Source: JAGCJX01 sp045638645 (GTDB taxonomy: Bacteria; Bacteroidota; Bacteroidia; Bacteroidales; UBA932). Taken from it: a DNA stretch of 64,000 nucleotides. Numbering within the stretch: position 1 is the first letter of the stretch; each line of letters opens with the position of its first letter. The translations under genes were made by a program, and so were the position numbers. Positions 51,701-59,479 of the stretch are shown here, in pieces. The notes below the pieces were generated by a model. It was not told the origin of the DNA. It did not search any database and saw only the letters and a list, made by a program, of their open reading frames with translations. Where the stretch lies: the NCBI GenBank assembly GCA_045638645.1, contig JAZUBU010000005.1, positions 62,001 to 126,000 of the forward strand, given 5' to 3'.

Positions 51701-52196
51701 CGGGATCAGAACCAACTTCACCTGAAGGAACAACAACGCTCAAACCAGGGGCAGTACCTTGCAAACCACGACCTACGTCAGCGATAGGACGGGCAACCAA
51801 AGCTTCTTCCACATTCACGGAAGTAACCGCACCGGTCAAGTTTTCTTTCTTTTGGGTACCGAAACCTACGACAACAGCGTCAGCCAACATCGTAGCATCT
51901 TCCACCAAAATTACATCAACAACGGCACGGCCGTTGATTGCGACGATTTGGTCTCTGTAACCCATGAAGGAGAATACCAAACGTCCATTTGCAGGAGCAG
52001 AAATGGAATAAGAACCATTTTCATCGGCCATCGTACCGACTTGGGTTCCTTCCACCAGAACATAGGCACCGACAACCGGCTCTCCTGCACCGTCAATAAC
52101 GGTTCCCTTAACGGTAATGTTCTGTGCTGAGATGGTTCCAACTGCCAAAAGCAGGGAACAGAGAACAAGCATTGCGCTGCGCAATGACTTTCTCAT
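48798..52196 (-). CDS. SusC/RagA family TonB-dependent transporter
   Basis: A 1132-residue outer-membrane transporter with signal peptide (MRKSLRSAMLVLCSLLLAVG, cleavage after TISAQ). An N-terminal carboxypeptidase-D regulatory-like domain follows (VKGTVIDGAGEPVVGAYVLVEGT). Next come the TonB-box region ADAVVVGFGTQKKENLTGAV and the plug (GLQGTAPGL, PLILLDNVEIPSINLVNPNDIESVTVLKDAASASIYG), then the 22-strand barrel ending FGLQINF. No STN or anti-sigma domain. It imports a ligand held by SusD. The ATG at 52196 gives a normal short n-region; the ATG at 52214 is an alternative. I see no perfect -7 box upstream. Confidence 0.95.
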   Translation of the reverse strand: MRKSLRSAMLVLCSLLLAVGTISAQNITVKGTVIDGAGEPVVGAYVLVEGTQVGTMADENGSYSISAPANGRLVFSFMGYRDQIVAINGRAVVDVILVEDATMLADAVVVGFGTQKKENLTGAVTSVNVEEALVARPIADVGRGLQGTAPGLSVVVPSGEVGSDPVMRIRGTIGSIEGSSSPLILLDNVEIPSINLVNPNDIESVTVLKDAASASIYGAKAAFGVILLTSKKGANVDRVDVQYSGNVAFQNIAKDYEMGDVDALRYTVEAAERVGTTTPVGAFWLIDRDGYNAAVAWKEKYGNSLDPYAPMVYGRDWYAHPSNQNQKIGVRTYNPYDYVVREWAPTHNHNISVNGRSGNTTYNMSVGYLDQSGMMKTADHDDYRRWNASARINSKINQYLDLHAGLIYSRSQKRYAYATNSTSADIWYYLYRWGPTFPLTTADENGNPLRNFTCESAAANTATRTTNYTSANAGLTITPLKDWTIDLDYTFSNNEFVYFAPGTRFTGGDTWGAPLPRYNADGSRAQATNEWSQFNGMPATVDAYMLNCYQYTSNGSNPDHVRREASDGARSTLNLTTNYDLNINDTHHFHFLAGMNAVKYDYAYNWSQITTLIDINNPQFTLSNGTQTSGGSESWESQLGFFGRVNYALKDRYLLEANIRYDGSSKFPTDLQWRWYPSFSAAWRVMEEPWMAFAKQAVSALKLRASWGSIGDQTVPSSLYVPTMSRSELAWVMSGAKLVYYGTPAAVSDAITWQDIVTLDFGVDASFFADGALSFTFDWFQRDTDNMLVPMEGVSYTFGTTAPKGNFGSFRTRGWELAVNYGHQFSNGLTLTVDATLADALTKVTAYGSTNLIDEYYVGKTIGEIWGYETDRLYTKDDFVLNENGDYNLIKTEEDYEVYETKDGVTQGYLQNSSSFKFGAGDVKFKDLNGDGKIDAGKRSLKDHGDLKVIGNTTPRYEYSLRLALAWKGFDFSVFFQGVGKREMWADSPLSQAGWNSSDGAMPQAMAGDFWIEGVNEDAFWPRAFNNGASASINNMQVQSRYLLDMSYLRLKNLTFGYTLPEKLTKKALLNKVRVYVALENFLTFDNLNGLPIDPEAIAGYSMLNTTDYNSGRVGVGTPAFKTASFGLQINF

Positions 52197-52317
52197 TCTT
52201 TCTGAAGTGAACATAAATAAGATTTTAGGTTTATAAAAAAACGTATTATTTAGGTTTTGAACCGAATAATATCCAACAATTCTTAGAACGCAAATTTGCA
52301 AAATTTATTTCTAAAAA

Positions 52318-52800
52318 TCAAAATCCGGAAATAATATAATACAGCAAAAAAATTGAAATTATCAATTTTGCTCCAGTGCCTAACAAAAACCCTACAAATG
52401 TGCCCCAAGCAGCCCGGAAAGAATCATCTGAAGACTTTTGCTCCAGGAAACGTTCGGCCAGATAAGCTCCCAGAAAAGACCCCAGAATCATGCCCAGCGG
52501 AGGTAAAAACGGGATCCCCACCAGCATCCCGACCAACGAGGCCCGGGAAGCGGACTTTGACCCTCCGGTCTTGCGCGTATAATAGGCCGGGATGAGGTAA
52601 TCCAACACCGTCACCGCCACTACCACAATGAGCCAGACCCACATGCCACCCGCAGACATCACATCCGGGTCATTGCCCCAAAAATAAAGCAGGACCAAGC
52701 CTGCATAACTCAACGGAGGACCCGGCAACACCGGTAAAAAGCAACCCAACAAACCGACAATCCCCATCAACAGGGCCAATACATCGAGCAATACATCCAT
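52318..52800 (-). CDS. DUF456 family membrane protein
   Basis: A 160-residue protein with four or five hydrophobic segments. The pattern LLGCFLPVLPGPPLSYAGLVLLYF at the N-terminus and GMILGSFLGAYLAERFL near the C-terminus is that of DUF456, small glycine-rich membrane proteins of unknown function. Stands alone with its own promoter box and is divergent from the aminopeptidase gene. Confidence 0.86.
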   Translation of the reverse strand: MDVLLDVLALLMGIVGLLGCFLPVLPGPPLSYAGLVLLYFWGNDPDVMSAGGMWVWLIVVVAVTVLDYLIPAYYTRKTGGSKSASRASLVGMLVGIPFLPPLGMILGSFLGAYLAERFLEQKSSDDSFRAAWGTFVGFLLGTGAKLIISIFLLYYIISGF

Positions 52801-52823
52801 ATCCTTTTCTGTTTTATGTCCAA

Positions 52824-52831
52824 CAAAGGTA
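52824..52831 (-). promoter_or_regulatory. DUF456 gene promoter, -7 box TACCTTTG
   Basis: Perfect TAnnTTTG on the minus strand, 23 bases before the ATG at 52800. Confidence 0.68.
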
Positions 52832-52852
52832 AAAATTGTTCCATTTTTTTCC

Positions 52853-52860
52853 TATTTTTG
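52853..52860 (+). promoter_or_regulatory. aminopeptidase P promoter, -7 box TATTTTTG
   Basis: TAnnTTTG, 17 bases before the ATG at 52878. It lies inside the longer possible frame from 52836, arguing for the later start. Confidence 0.62.
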
Positions 52861-52877
52861 CCAAAAACCATAGAAAA

Positions 52878-54272
52878 ATGTTTGCAAAAGAAATTTACCA
52901 AAGCCGGCGAGCCCGACTGATTGAACAAATGGATAACGGCATCCTGCTCTTCCTCGGAAACAGCGAAGCCCCCCTCAACTATGTAAGCAACTGCTACAAA
53001 TTCCGTCAAGACAGTTCTTTCCTGTATTTCTTCGGTTTACAGGATCCTGATTTTGCCGCCATCATCGACGTAGAGAGCGGAGAAGAAATCATTTTCGGCA
53101 ACGATGTGGACATGGACGACATCATCTGGATGGGTCCCCAACCTTTCGTCAACGAAAAGGCTGCCTCGGTAGGCGTCAGCAAGAGCGCACCCCTGAAAGA
53201 ATTGGACAACTACCTGGCAAAGGCGCTCCAGCAAGGAAGAAAGATCCACTACCTGCCGCCGTACCGCAACCACAACAAGATTCAACTGAACCGCTGGTTG
53301 AACATTCCCTTTGATGCCCTGAAACAAAATGCATCCGAAGCATTCATCAAAGCCGTCGTCAAACTGCGTCTGATCAAAGAAGATTGTGAAATCCAAGAAA
53401 TCGAACAAGCTTGCAACCTGGGTTATGCCATGCACATGACCGCCATGAAGATGGCCCGTCTCGGCATGATCGAACAGCAGCTGGTCGGCATGATGGAAGG
53501 CATCTGCGCTGCCGAAGGCCACTTCCCTTCATTCCCGATCATCCTGTCCCAAAACGGTGAAACCCTGCACAACCACATGCACCACCAAGTCCTGACCGAG
53601 GGACGCATGCTGGTCATTGATGCCGGAGCCGAAATCAACTCCTGCTACGCATCTGACTTCACCCGGACACTGCCTTCTTCCGGCAAATTCAACCAACGCC
53701 AACGCGAAATCTACGAAATCGTTTCCGCTGCGAACAACCTGGGTATTGCCCTGTCCAAACCGGGCATCACCTACACACAAGTTCACCTGAGCGTTGCCCG
53801 CCTGCTCACCGAAGGCCTCAAGAACCTGGGCTTGATGAAAGGCGATGTGGACGAAGCCGTAGCTGCCGGTGCCCATGCACTGTTCATGCCTCATGGTTTG
53901 GGCCACCACATGGGATTGGATGTACACGACATGGAAGATTTGGGCGAAAACTATGTAGGATACGACGATACCTACAAACGCTCTACCCAATTCGGTCTCG
54001 CCTCCTTGCGTATGGGCAAGATGCTGGAAAAAGGCCACGTAGTTACCGTAGAGCCGGGTATCTATTTTATTCCTGCATTGATTGAACAATGGAAAGAAGA
54101 AGGCACCAACGCCGAATTCATCAACTTTGACCGTCTGGAAGCTTATTACGATTTCGGAGGTATCCGCATCGAAGATGACATCTTGCTGACCGACGACGGT
54201 TGTCGTCTGTTGGGTAGCGAACGCCTGCCTAACACTCCGGAAGCTGTAGAAGAGGCGATGCGACACGAATAA
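52878..54272 (+). CDS. Xaa-Pro aminopeptidase (M24B, aminopeptidase P-type)
   Basis: A 464-residue cytoplasmic metalloenzyme that removes N-terminal residues preceding proline. The N-terminal AMP_N domain starts MFAKEIYQSRRARL and contains FLYFFGLQDPDFAAIID. The C-terminal pita-bread domain has all metal ligands: DAGAEINSCYASDFTRTLP (two Asp), HGLGHHMGLDVHD (His), EPGIYFIP (Glu) and FGGIRIEDDIL (Glu). The ATG at 52878 is chosen over 52836 because the promoter box lies between them. Its 3' end overlaps lpxK by 44 bases. Confidence 0.93.
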   Translation: MFAKEIYQSRRARLIEQMDNGILLFLGNSEAPLNYVSNCYKFRQDSSFLYFFGLQDPDFAAIIDVESGEEIIFGNDVDMDDIIWMGPQPFVNEKAASVGVSKSAPLKELDNYLAKALQQGRKIHYLPPYRNHNKIQLNRWLNIPFDALKQNASEAFIKAVVKLRLIKEDCEIQEIEQACNLGYAMHMTAMKMARLGMIEQQLVGMMEGICAAEGHFPSFPIILSQNGETLHNHMHHQVLTEGRMLVIDAGAEINSCYASDFTRTLPSSGKFNQRQREIYEIVSAANNLGIALSKPGITYTQVHLSVARLLTEGLKNLGLMKGDVDEAVAAGAHALFMPHGLGHHMGLDVHDMEDLGENYVGYDDTYKRSTQFGLASLRMGKMLEKGHVVTVEPGIYFIPALIEQWKEEGTNAEFINFDRLEAYYDFGGIRIEDDILLTDDGCRLLGSERLPNTPEAVEEAMRHE

Positions 54273-55281
54273 ATTCCGCCTCACTGGACGGAGCAATGAT
54301 TTCCGCCTCAATGGGGATGTAGAACATCCGCTCCTGCAAACTCAAAGGGACGTCTGACCAACGAATGCGTCGGGCGTCCTTTTCTGTTGTCAATACCACA
54401 GCGGTCGGGGATTTGACAATCCAGCGTTCCAGACTCTTCCACTCTGACACCGTAAAATCATGATGATCAGAGAACCGACGATGGCCCAACAGTTGATAAT
54501 GGGTTCGCACATGGGTCACCAGAGGACGGTCGTCTGCAATCCCCGTAAAAAGAAAGGCCCGGGGAGAGTAAACATAGCGAAGATCCGCCTTATCGGTAAC
54601 CGGCTGGGGTTTGGCATAAACAAAACGGGAAAAGAACAGGGGCTGTGTTTCCTTTAACCGAAGGTCCGATCGCCACTGCTGAATTTCTTCATCCGAGATA
54701 GCTGATCCGGGGTATTTGGTCACTACCACACAATCCGCCCGACGAATCTCTCCCGGCAGGTCCCGCAAACGGCCCAAAGGCAAGAGGTGATCCCGGTGCA
54801 AGGGCCGGTTGTGATTGACCAGCACCACCGAATAGCGTGGCAGTACGGCCCGGTGCTGGAAAGCATCATCCAGAAGGATCAACTGCGGACGAACCGAATC
54901 GTCTTCCGCCAACAAGGTGTCAATCGCCCGACGCCGGTCTGCATCCACCACCATGCGGATGTGGGGATATTTCCGTTTGATCTGCAAGGGCTCGTCCCCC
55001 ACAGCACGGGCTTCATCTGACAACTGTACCTCGCGATAGCCCTTTGTTTTGCGGCCATAACCTCGGGATACCACGGCAAGACGATACTTTTCTCCGTAAA
55101 TCCGGATCAACCACTCAATGTGGGGAGTCTTGCCCGTCCCTCCCACCGTAATGTTTCCCACGGAAACAACCGGCACCGGATAGGCTCTACTCTTCCAAAT
55201 ACCTCTATTATAAAGGAAGTGCCGCACCTTCAAGGAAAGGTAGTACGGAAACAACAACAGGATATCAGTCAATGGGATCAT
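54229..55281 (-). CDS. lpxK: tetraacyldisaccharide 4'-kinase
   Basis: A 350-residue inner-membrane-associated enzyme that phosphorylates the lipid A precursor to lipid IV-A. N-terminal hydrophobic helix (MIPLTDILLLFPYYLSLK), Walker A VGNITVGGTGKTPHIEWL, RGYGRKTKG, VGDEPLQIKRKYP, LILLDDAFQHRAV and VTKYPGS are the family pattern. The ATG at 55281 is preferred to 55302, which would run into the promoter box. Convergent 44-base overlap with the aminopeptidase gene. Confidence 0.96.
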   Translation of the reverse strand: MIPLTDILLLFPYYLSLKVRHFLYNRGIWKSRAYPVPVVSVGNITVGGTGKTPHIEWLIRIYGEKYRLAVVSRGYGRKTKGYREVQLSDEARAVGDEPLQIKRKYPHIRMVVDADRRRAIDTLLAEDDSVRPQLILLDDAFQHRAVLPRYSVVLVNHNRPLHRDHLLPLGRLRDLPGEIRRADCVVVTKYPGSAISDEEIQQWRSDLRLKETQPLFFSRFVYAKPQPVTDKADLRYVYSPRAFLFTGIADDRPLVTHVRTHYQLLGHRRFSDHHDFTVSEWKSLERWIVKSPTAVVLTTEKDARRIRWSDVPLSLQERMFYIPIEAEIIAPSSEAEFIRVASPLLQLPEC

Positions 55282-55290
55282 AACAATGAG

Positions 55291-55298
55291 CAAAGGTA
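55291..55298 (-). promoter_or_regulatory. lpxK promoter, -7 box TACCTTTG
   Basis: Perfect TAnnTTTG on the minus strand, 9 bases before the ATG at 55281. Confidence 0.65.
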
Positions 55299-55318
55299 AC
55301 AATTTTGTAAAGATTCAC

Positions 55319-55326
55319 TATCTTTG
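55319..55326 (+). promoter_or_regulatory. GNAT-like gene promoter, -7 box TATCTTTG
   Basis: Perfect TAnnTTTG, 24 bases before the ATG at 55351, 20 bases from the divergent lpxK box. Confidence 0.7.
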
Positions 55327-55350
55327 CCCGCACTAAAACCTAAACAAACG

Positions 55351-56499
55351 ATGTCTCTTACCCTGCTCCAAGTCTCCAACAAGCGCGAGCTGAAGGAATT
55401 CATTGATTTCCCCAACCGGCTATACGAGAATTGCGCCAACTGGGTCCCTGCGCTGGCAGCCGATGAATATGCCACCCTGGATCCTCTGAAAAATGCCGCC
55501 TTCCAGCACTGTCGGGCCGTCTATTTTCTGGTCCGGAAAGACAACCGGACCGTGGGCCGCATTGCCGGCATTATCAACGACAAGGCCAATGCAACTTGGG
55601 GAGAAGATACCGTCCGCTTTGGCTGGTACGACATGGAAGACGATATCCGCATCAGCAAAACCCTAATTCAGGCGGTTGCCGACTGGGGCCGTTCACAAGG
55701 AATGACCACCATCAAAGGTCCCCTGGGCTTCTCCGACATGGACAAAGAAGGACTGCTGGTGGACGGATTCGAAAATCTGCCCTCCATCACCACCCTCTAC
55801 AACCATCCCTACTACGGAGAGCATTTGGAGCAGCTCGGTTTCTCCAAAGATGTAGACTGGACCCAACGCATCATGAAAGTGCCGGAAGAAGTCTCCGAAC
55901 GCACTCAGCGGTTTGCCAAAACCATCGAAGAAAAGGTCGGCGTCCGCATGCTTCATCCCCGCTCCTCAAGCGAAGTCCGGAAATATGGCAAAGGCATTTT
56001 TGATCTGTTGAACCGCAGTTTTCATGTCCTGTACGAATACTCACTTCTCAATGATGAGCAGATTAATGCCTACATCCAACAATACCTGCCCTTTGTTCAC
56101 AAAGATTTTGTGGCCATTGTTCTGAACCAGGAAGACGAAGTCGTTGGTTTCGCCATGACCATTCCCTCCTTGTCCAAAGCCATGCAGAAAGCAAAAGGAC
56201 GTCTCTTCCCCTTTGGGTTCATCCACCTGCTGAAAGGATTAAGACAACGGAAACTGGCAGAACTGCTGATGATCGGCATCGATCCCCGCTACCAGAACAA
56301 AGGATTGAATGCACTGATATTCAATTATCTTCATTCCAATTATATCAAACAAAAAGTACAATGGATGGTGACCAACCCCCAATTGGAGCACAATTTTGCC
56401 TCACAAAACCTGTTCTCCCGGTTTGAGTCATCCCCGTACATGAGAAGACGGTGCTACTCGGCTCCACTACACGAACTGAACCTTCAGGGATCCCGATAA
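55351..56499 (+). CDS. GNAT-like N-acetyltransferase-fold protein, function unknown
   Basis: A 382-residue cytoplasmic protein. Two regions look like GNAT folds: VYFLVRKDNRTVGRIAGIIND near the N-terminus and LMIGIDPRYQNKGLNALIFNYLH near the C-terminus, where an acetyl-CoA-loop-like pattern is seen. KGPLGFSDMDKEGLLVDGFE is a conserved marker of this large Bacteroidetes/Chloroflexi-type family, usually annotated only as GNAT or hypothetical. Acceptor unknown. The ATG at 55351 follows the promoter; the in-frame start at 55324 overlaps the -7 box. A Dus gene follows after 25 bases. Confidence 0.75.
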   Translation: MSLTLLQVSNKRELKEFIDFPNRLYENCANWVPALAADEYATLDPLKNAAFQHCRAVYFLVRKDNRTVGRIAGIINDKANATWGEDTVRFGWYDMEDDIRISKTLIQAVADWGRSQGMTTIKGPLGFSDMDKEGLLVDGFENLPSITTLYNHPYYGEHLEQLGFSKDVDWTQRIMKVPEEVSERTQRFAKTIEEKVGVRMLHPRSSSEVRKYGKGIFDLLNRSFHVLYEYSLLNDEQINAYIQQYLPFVHKDFVAIVLNQEDEVVGFAMTIPSLSKAMQKAKGRLFPFGFIHLLKGLRQRKLAELLMIGIDPRYQNKGLNALIFNYLHSNYIKQKVQWMVTNPQLEHNFASQNLFSRFESSPYMRRRCYSAPLHELNLQGSR

Positions 56500-56524
56500 T
56501 TCCTATCATTAAACCACAACAACC

Positions 56525-57499
56525 ATGCGCATCGCACACATTGAACTCCCCGACAAACCCCTGTTCCTGGCCCCAATGGAAGACGTAACAGACGCCTCGT
56601 TCCGCTACATCTGCAAACAATATGGAGCCGACATGATGTACACGGAGTTCGTGTCCTCAGACGGACTGATCCGCGATGCCCACAAGTCGCTGGAAAAACT
56701 GAACATCCACGATTACGAACGTCCGATCGGAATCCAGATATACGGCCACATCCCCGAAGCCATGGTGGATGCGGCGATCCGGGTTGAAGCGGCAAAACCG
56801 GATTTGATTGACATCAATTTTGGCTGTCCGGTCAATAAAATCGCCCGTCGCGGTGCCGGATCCGGTATGATGCGCGAACCCGACAAACTGGTAGAAATCA
56901 CCCGCCAGGTCGTACGGGCCGTCCAACTACCCGTAACGGTCAAAACCCGACTGGGCTGGGACGAAGACTCCAAAATCATTGTCGAACTGGCAGAACGGCT
57001 GCAAGATGTCGGGATCGCAGCCCTGACCATCCACGGCCGCACCCGCTGCCAGATGTACAAAGGCGAAGCGGACTGGACCTTGATCGGTGCCGTGAAAAAC
57101 AATCCTCGCATGCACATTCCCATCATCGGTAACGGAGACATCAGCACACCACAACAAGCTGCCGACGCGTTCAACCGCTATGGCGTCGATGGGGTCATGA
57201 TTGGGCGTGCCACGTTCGGACACCCTTCCATTTTCCGGGAAATCCGCCATTTTCTGAACACCGGGGAAGAACTTCCTCCGATGTCCGTTACCGACCTGGT
57301 AGAACTGGCAAAGGCCCATTTTCACAAATCCATCGAGGTCAAAGGAGACCGGGTCGGCCTGCTGGAAATGCGGCGCCACCTGGCCACCTACTTCAAAGGA
57401 TTGCCCAATTTCAAAGAGACCAGAACCCGTCTTGTGACCGAAAACGATCCTGCGGAAGTCATTAGGATTCTTGACAGTATCTCCCAAATCTGGGGGTGA
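56525..57499 (+). CDS. dusB: tRNA-dihydrouridine synthase (DusB-type)
   Basis: A 324-residue flavin enzyme reducing uridines in the tRNA D-loop. Seen: LAPMEDVTDASFRYICKQYGAD, INFGCPVNKIARRGAGSGMM with the catalytic cysteine, VKTRLGWDEDS, IHGRTRCQMYKGEADW and NGDISTPQQA, GVMIGRATFGHPSIF. The pattern fits the DusB subgroup. Probably co-transcribed with the GNAT-like gene. Confidence 0.94.
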   Translation: MRIAHIELPDKPLFLAPMEDVTDASFRYICKQYGADMMYTEFVSSDGLIRDAHKSLEKLNIHDYERPIGIQIYGHIPEAMVDAAIRVEAAKPDLIDINFGCPVNKIARRGAGSGMMREPDKLVEITRQVVRAVQLPVTVKTRLGWDEDSKIIVELAERLQDVGIAALTIHGRTRCQMYKGEADWTLIGAVKNNPRMHIPIIGNGDISTPQQAADAFNRYGVDGVMIGRATFGHPSIFREIRHFLNTGEELPPMSVTDLVELAKAHFHKSIEVKGDRVGLLEMRRHLATYFKGLPNFKETRTRLVTENDPAEVIRILDSISQIWG

Positions 57500-57525
57500 T
57501 TTTTTGTAACTTAAAGTATTTTGTC

Positions 57526-57533
57526 TATCTTTG
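57526..57533 (+). promoter_or_regulatory. rplM operon promoter, -7 box TATCTTTG
   Basis: Perfect TAnnTTTG, with an AT-rich leader of about 55 nucleotides before the rplM start at 57594. Confidence 0.75.
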
Positions 57534-57593
57534 CACCCCCTTAATTAGAGGGACGCAACAAAAAATTTTAGTATTAACTTAAAAATCAAGACA

Positions 57594-58037
57594 GTGGACA
57601 CTTTAAGCTACAAAACAGTGTCGGCGAATTCAGCTACAGTTACCAAGGAGTGGGTCGTTATCGATGCTACTAACATGGTGCTCGGTCGTCTGGCTGCCCG
57701 TGTTGCAATCATGTTGCGCGGCAAACACAGACCGAACTACACTCCCCACGTTGACTGCGGAGATAATGTTATCATTATCAACGCCGAAAAAGTTCGCTTG
57801 ACCGGAAAGAAACTGACGGACAAAGTTTACGTCCGCCACACCGGCTATCCTGGAGGACAACGTTTCGCAACCCCGAAAGATCTCCTCTCAAGAAAACCGA
57901 CCGCAGTTGTAATGGAAGCCGTTCGTGGAATGCTTCCCAAAAATCGTCTCGGAGCACAATTGTTCCGCAACTTGCACGTATATGCAGGTTCAGAACACCC
58001 GCACGAGGCACAACAACCCAAAATCATTAACTTATAA
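57594..58037 (+). CDS. rplM: 50S ribosomal protein L13
   Basis: A 147-residue L13 starting with GTG. Seen: EWVVIDATNMVLGRLAARVAIMLRGKHRPNYTPHVDCGD, KVYVRHTGYPGGQR, AVRGMLPKNRLG and HVYAGSEHPHEAQQP. First gene of rplM-rpsI-rpsB-tsf. Confidence 0.98.
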   Translation: MDTLSYKTVSANSATVTKEWVVIDATNMVLGRLAARVAIMLRGKHRPNYTPHVDCGDNVIIINAEKVRLTGKKLTDKVYVRHTGYPGGQRFATPKDLLSRKPTAVVMEAVRGMLPKNRLGAQLFRNLHVYAGSEHPHEAQQPKIINL

Positions 58038-58056
58038 TTAGAAAATTAAACAGAGC

Positions 58057-58449
58057 ATGGAATTAATTAACGCCCTTGGAAGACGTAAATCAGCTGTTGC
58101 TCGCGTTTATGTGAACAAAGCCGGAAAGGGTAACATTACCATCAACGGTCGTACTTTGGAAGATTACTTCAAAGAAGATTCTCTCCGTTACATCGTAATG
58201 CAACCCCTCAACGTGACTGAAACTGCAGGCCAATTCGACATCAAAGCGAACTTGGACGGTGGTGGAATCAAAGGACAGGCTGAAGCACTTCGTTTGGCGA
58301 TCTCTCGCGCTTTGTGCGAAATCGACAAAGAAGCTTACCGCTCAACCCTGAAGACCAACGGTTTCTTGACCCGCGATGCTCGTGAGGTTGAACGTAAGAA
58401 ACCCGGTCGTCCCGGCGCTCGCAGACGCTTCCAATTCAGCAAACGTTAA
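58057..58449 (+). CDS. rpsI: 30S ribosomal protein S9
   Basis: A 130-residue S9: NALGRRKSAVARVYVNKAGKGNITINGR, GGGIKGQAEALRLAISRAL and the basic C-terminal tail KKPGRPGARRRFQFSKR, whose last residues touch P-site tRNA. Nineteen bases after rplM. Confidence 0.98.
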   Translation: MELINALGRRKSAVARVYVNKAGKGNITINGRTLEDYFKEDSLRYIVMQPLNVTETAGQFDIKANLDGGGIKGQAEALRLAISRALCEIDKEAYRSTLKTNGFLTRDAREVERKKPGRPGARRRFQFSKR

Positions 58450-58622
58450 TATTATTTTAACACTGATTTACAAATTAGCACAGTCAGGATACAAAACCTC
58501 GGGACCCTACTGGCTACCCAGAAGTTTGTCCTGCTGCGGAAAATTCCGGGAACCGTGACGCTATTCCGGAATTGAAAAAAAGAGAACTCAACGAGAGTAC
58601 AAAACATTAAAAAGACAAAACA
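58450..58622 (+). promoter_or_regulatory. structured leader before rpsB
   Basis: A 173-base gap without a gene in an otherwise tight operon. Two hairpins: CAGGA-CAAA (58485-58495, with a 2-base bulge) pairs with TTTGTCCTG (58525-58533) and encloses a small CTGG/CCAG stem. AATTCCGG (58542-58549) pairs with CCGGAATT (58566-58573) around a 16-base loop. The last 49 bases before the ATG are A-rich. A candidate S2 autoregulatory leader. No internal -7 box is seen. Confidence 0.6.
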
Positions 58623-59459
58623 ATGCCTAGAACAAATTTCCAAGACTTACTCGATGCAGGTGTACACTTTGGACACATGAAGCGTAAATGGAATCCGAAA
58701 ATGGCTCCCTATATCTTCATGGAGAAAAACGGTATTCACATTATCGACCTGCATAAGACAGTTGTTAAAGTTGAAGAGGCTGCAAATACTTTGAAACAAT
58801 TGGCTTTGGCTGGCCGCAAAGTCCTCTTCGTAGCAACGAAAAAACAGGCTAAAGACATCGTTGCTGAACGTGCAGCTGCTGTAAATATGCCTTACGTGAC
58901 TGAAAGATGGCCCGGTGGTATGTTGACCAACTTCCCGACCATCCGCAAGGCCGTAAAGAAAATGAATACGATCGACAAAATGATCGAAGACGGTACCTTC
59001 GAAACCCTCGCTAAACGCGAACGTTTGCAAGTTACCCGTCAAAGAGCCAAACTTCAAAAGAACCTCGGTTCTATCGCTGACCTCAACCGCCTTCCTGCTG
59101 CGTTGTTCGTAGTAGACGTTCAAAAAGAAATGAACGCGGTGAAAGAAGCAAACCGTTTGAATATTCCGGTTATCGCGATGGTTGATACTTGTTGCGATCC
59201 CACCCCGATTGATTACGTGATTCCGGCTAACGACGACGCTGCAAAATCCATTTCATTGATCATGGATGTGTTGTGCGAAGCTATCCGCGAAGGTTCTGAA
59301 GAACGTAGACTCGAAAAAGAAAAAGAAGCCAAAGTGGCTGCTGAACAAGCTGAACAAGCTCCTGCAGGCAAAAGAATGCGCCCCCGCAAAGGTGCAGCCA
59401 AAGAAGCTCCCGCAGCTGAAGAAGCTCCCGCTGTAGCTGAAGAAGTTAAAGAAGCTTAA
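58623..59459 (+). CDS. rpsB: 30S ribosomal protein S2
   Basis: A 278-residue S2: LLDAGVHFGHMKRKWNPKMAPYIF, VLFVATKKQAKDIVAERA, VTERWPGGMLTNFPTIR, and NIPVIAMVDTCCDPTPIDYVIPANDDAAKS. The last 45 residues or so form an Ala/Glu/Pro-rich tail (AAKEAPAAEEAPAVAEEV), longer than in E. coli. It is preceded by a structured leader and followed by tsf after 20 bases. Confidence 0.98.
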   Translation: MPRTNFQDLLDAGVHFGHMKRKWNPKMAPYIFMEKNGIHIIDLHKTVVKVEEAANTLKQLALAGRKVLFVATKKQAKDIVAERAAAVNMPYVTERWPGGMLTNFPTIRKAVKKMNTIDKMIEDGTFETLAKRERLQVTRQRAKLQKNLGSIADLNRLPAALFVVDVQKEMNAVKEANRLNIPVIAMVDTCCDPTPIDYVIPANDDAAKSISLIMDVLCEAIREGSEERRLEKEKEAKVAAEQAEQAPAGKRMRPRKGAAKEAPAAEEAPAVAEEVKEA

Positions 59460-59479
59460 TTTTTAGGAGGATTACGATT

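Noticed and set aside
44678..52301. A complete polysaccharide utilisation locus
   Set aside because: Only SusC and SusD are present. There is no glycoside hydrolase, SusE/F-like protein or sensor-regulator nearby.
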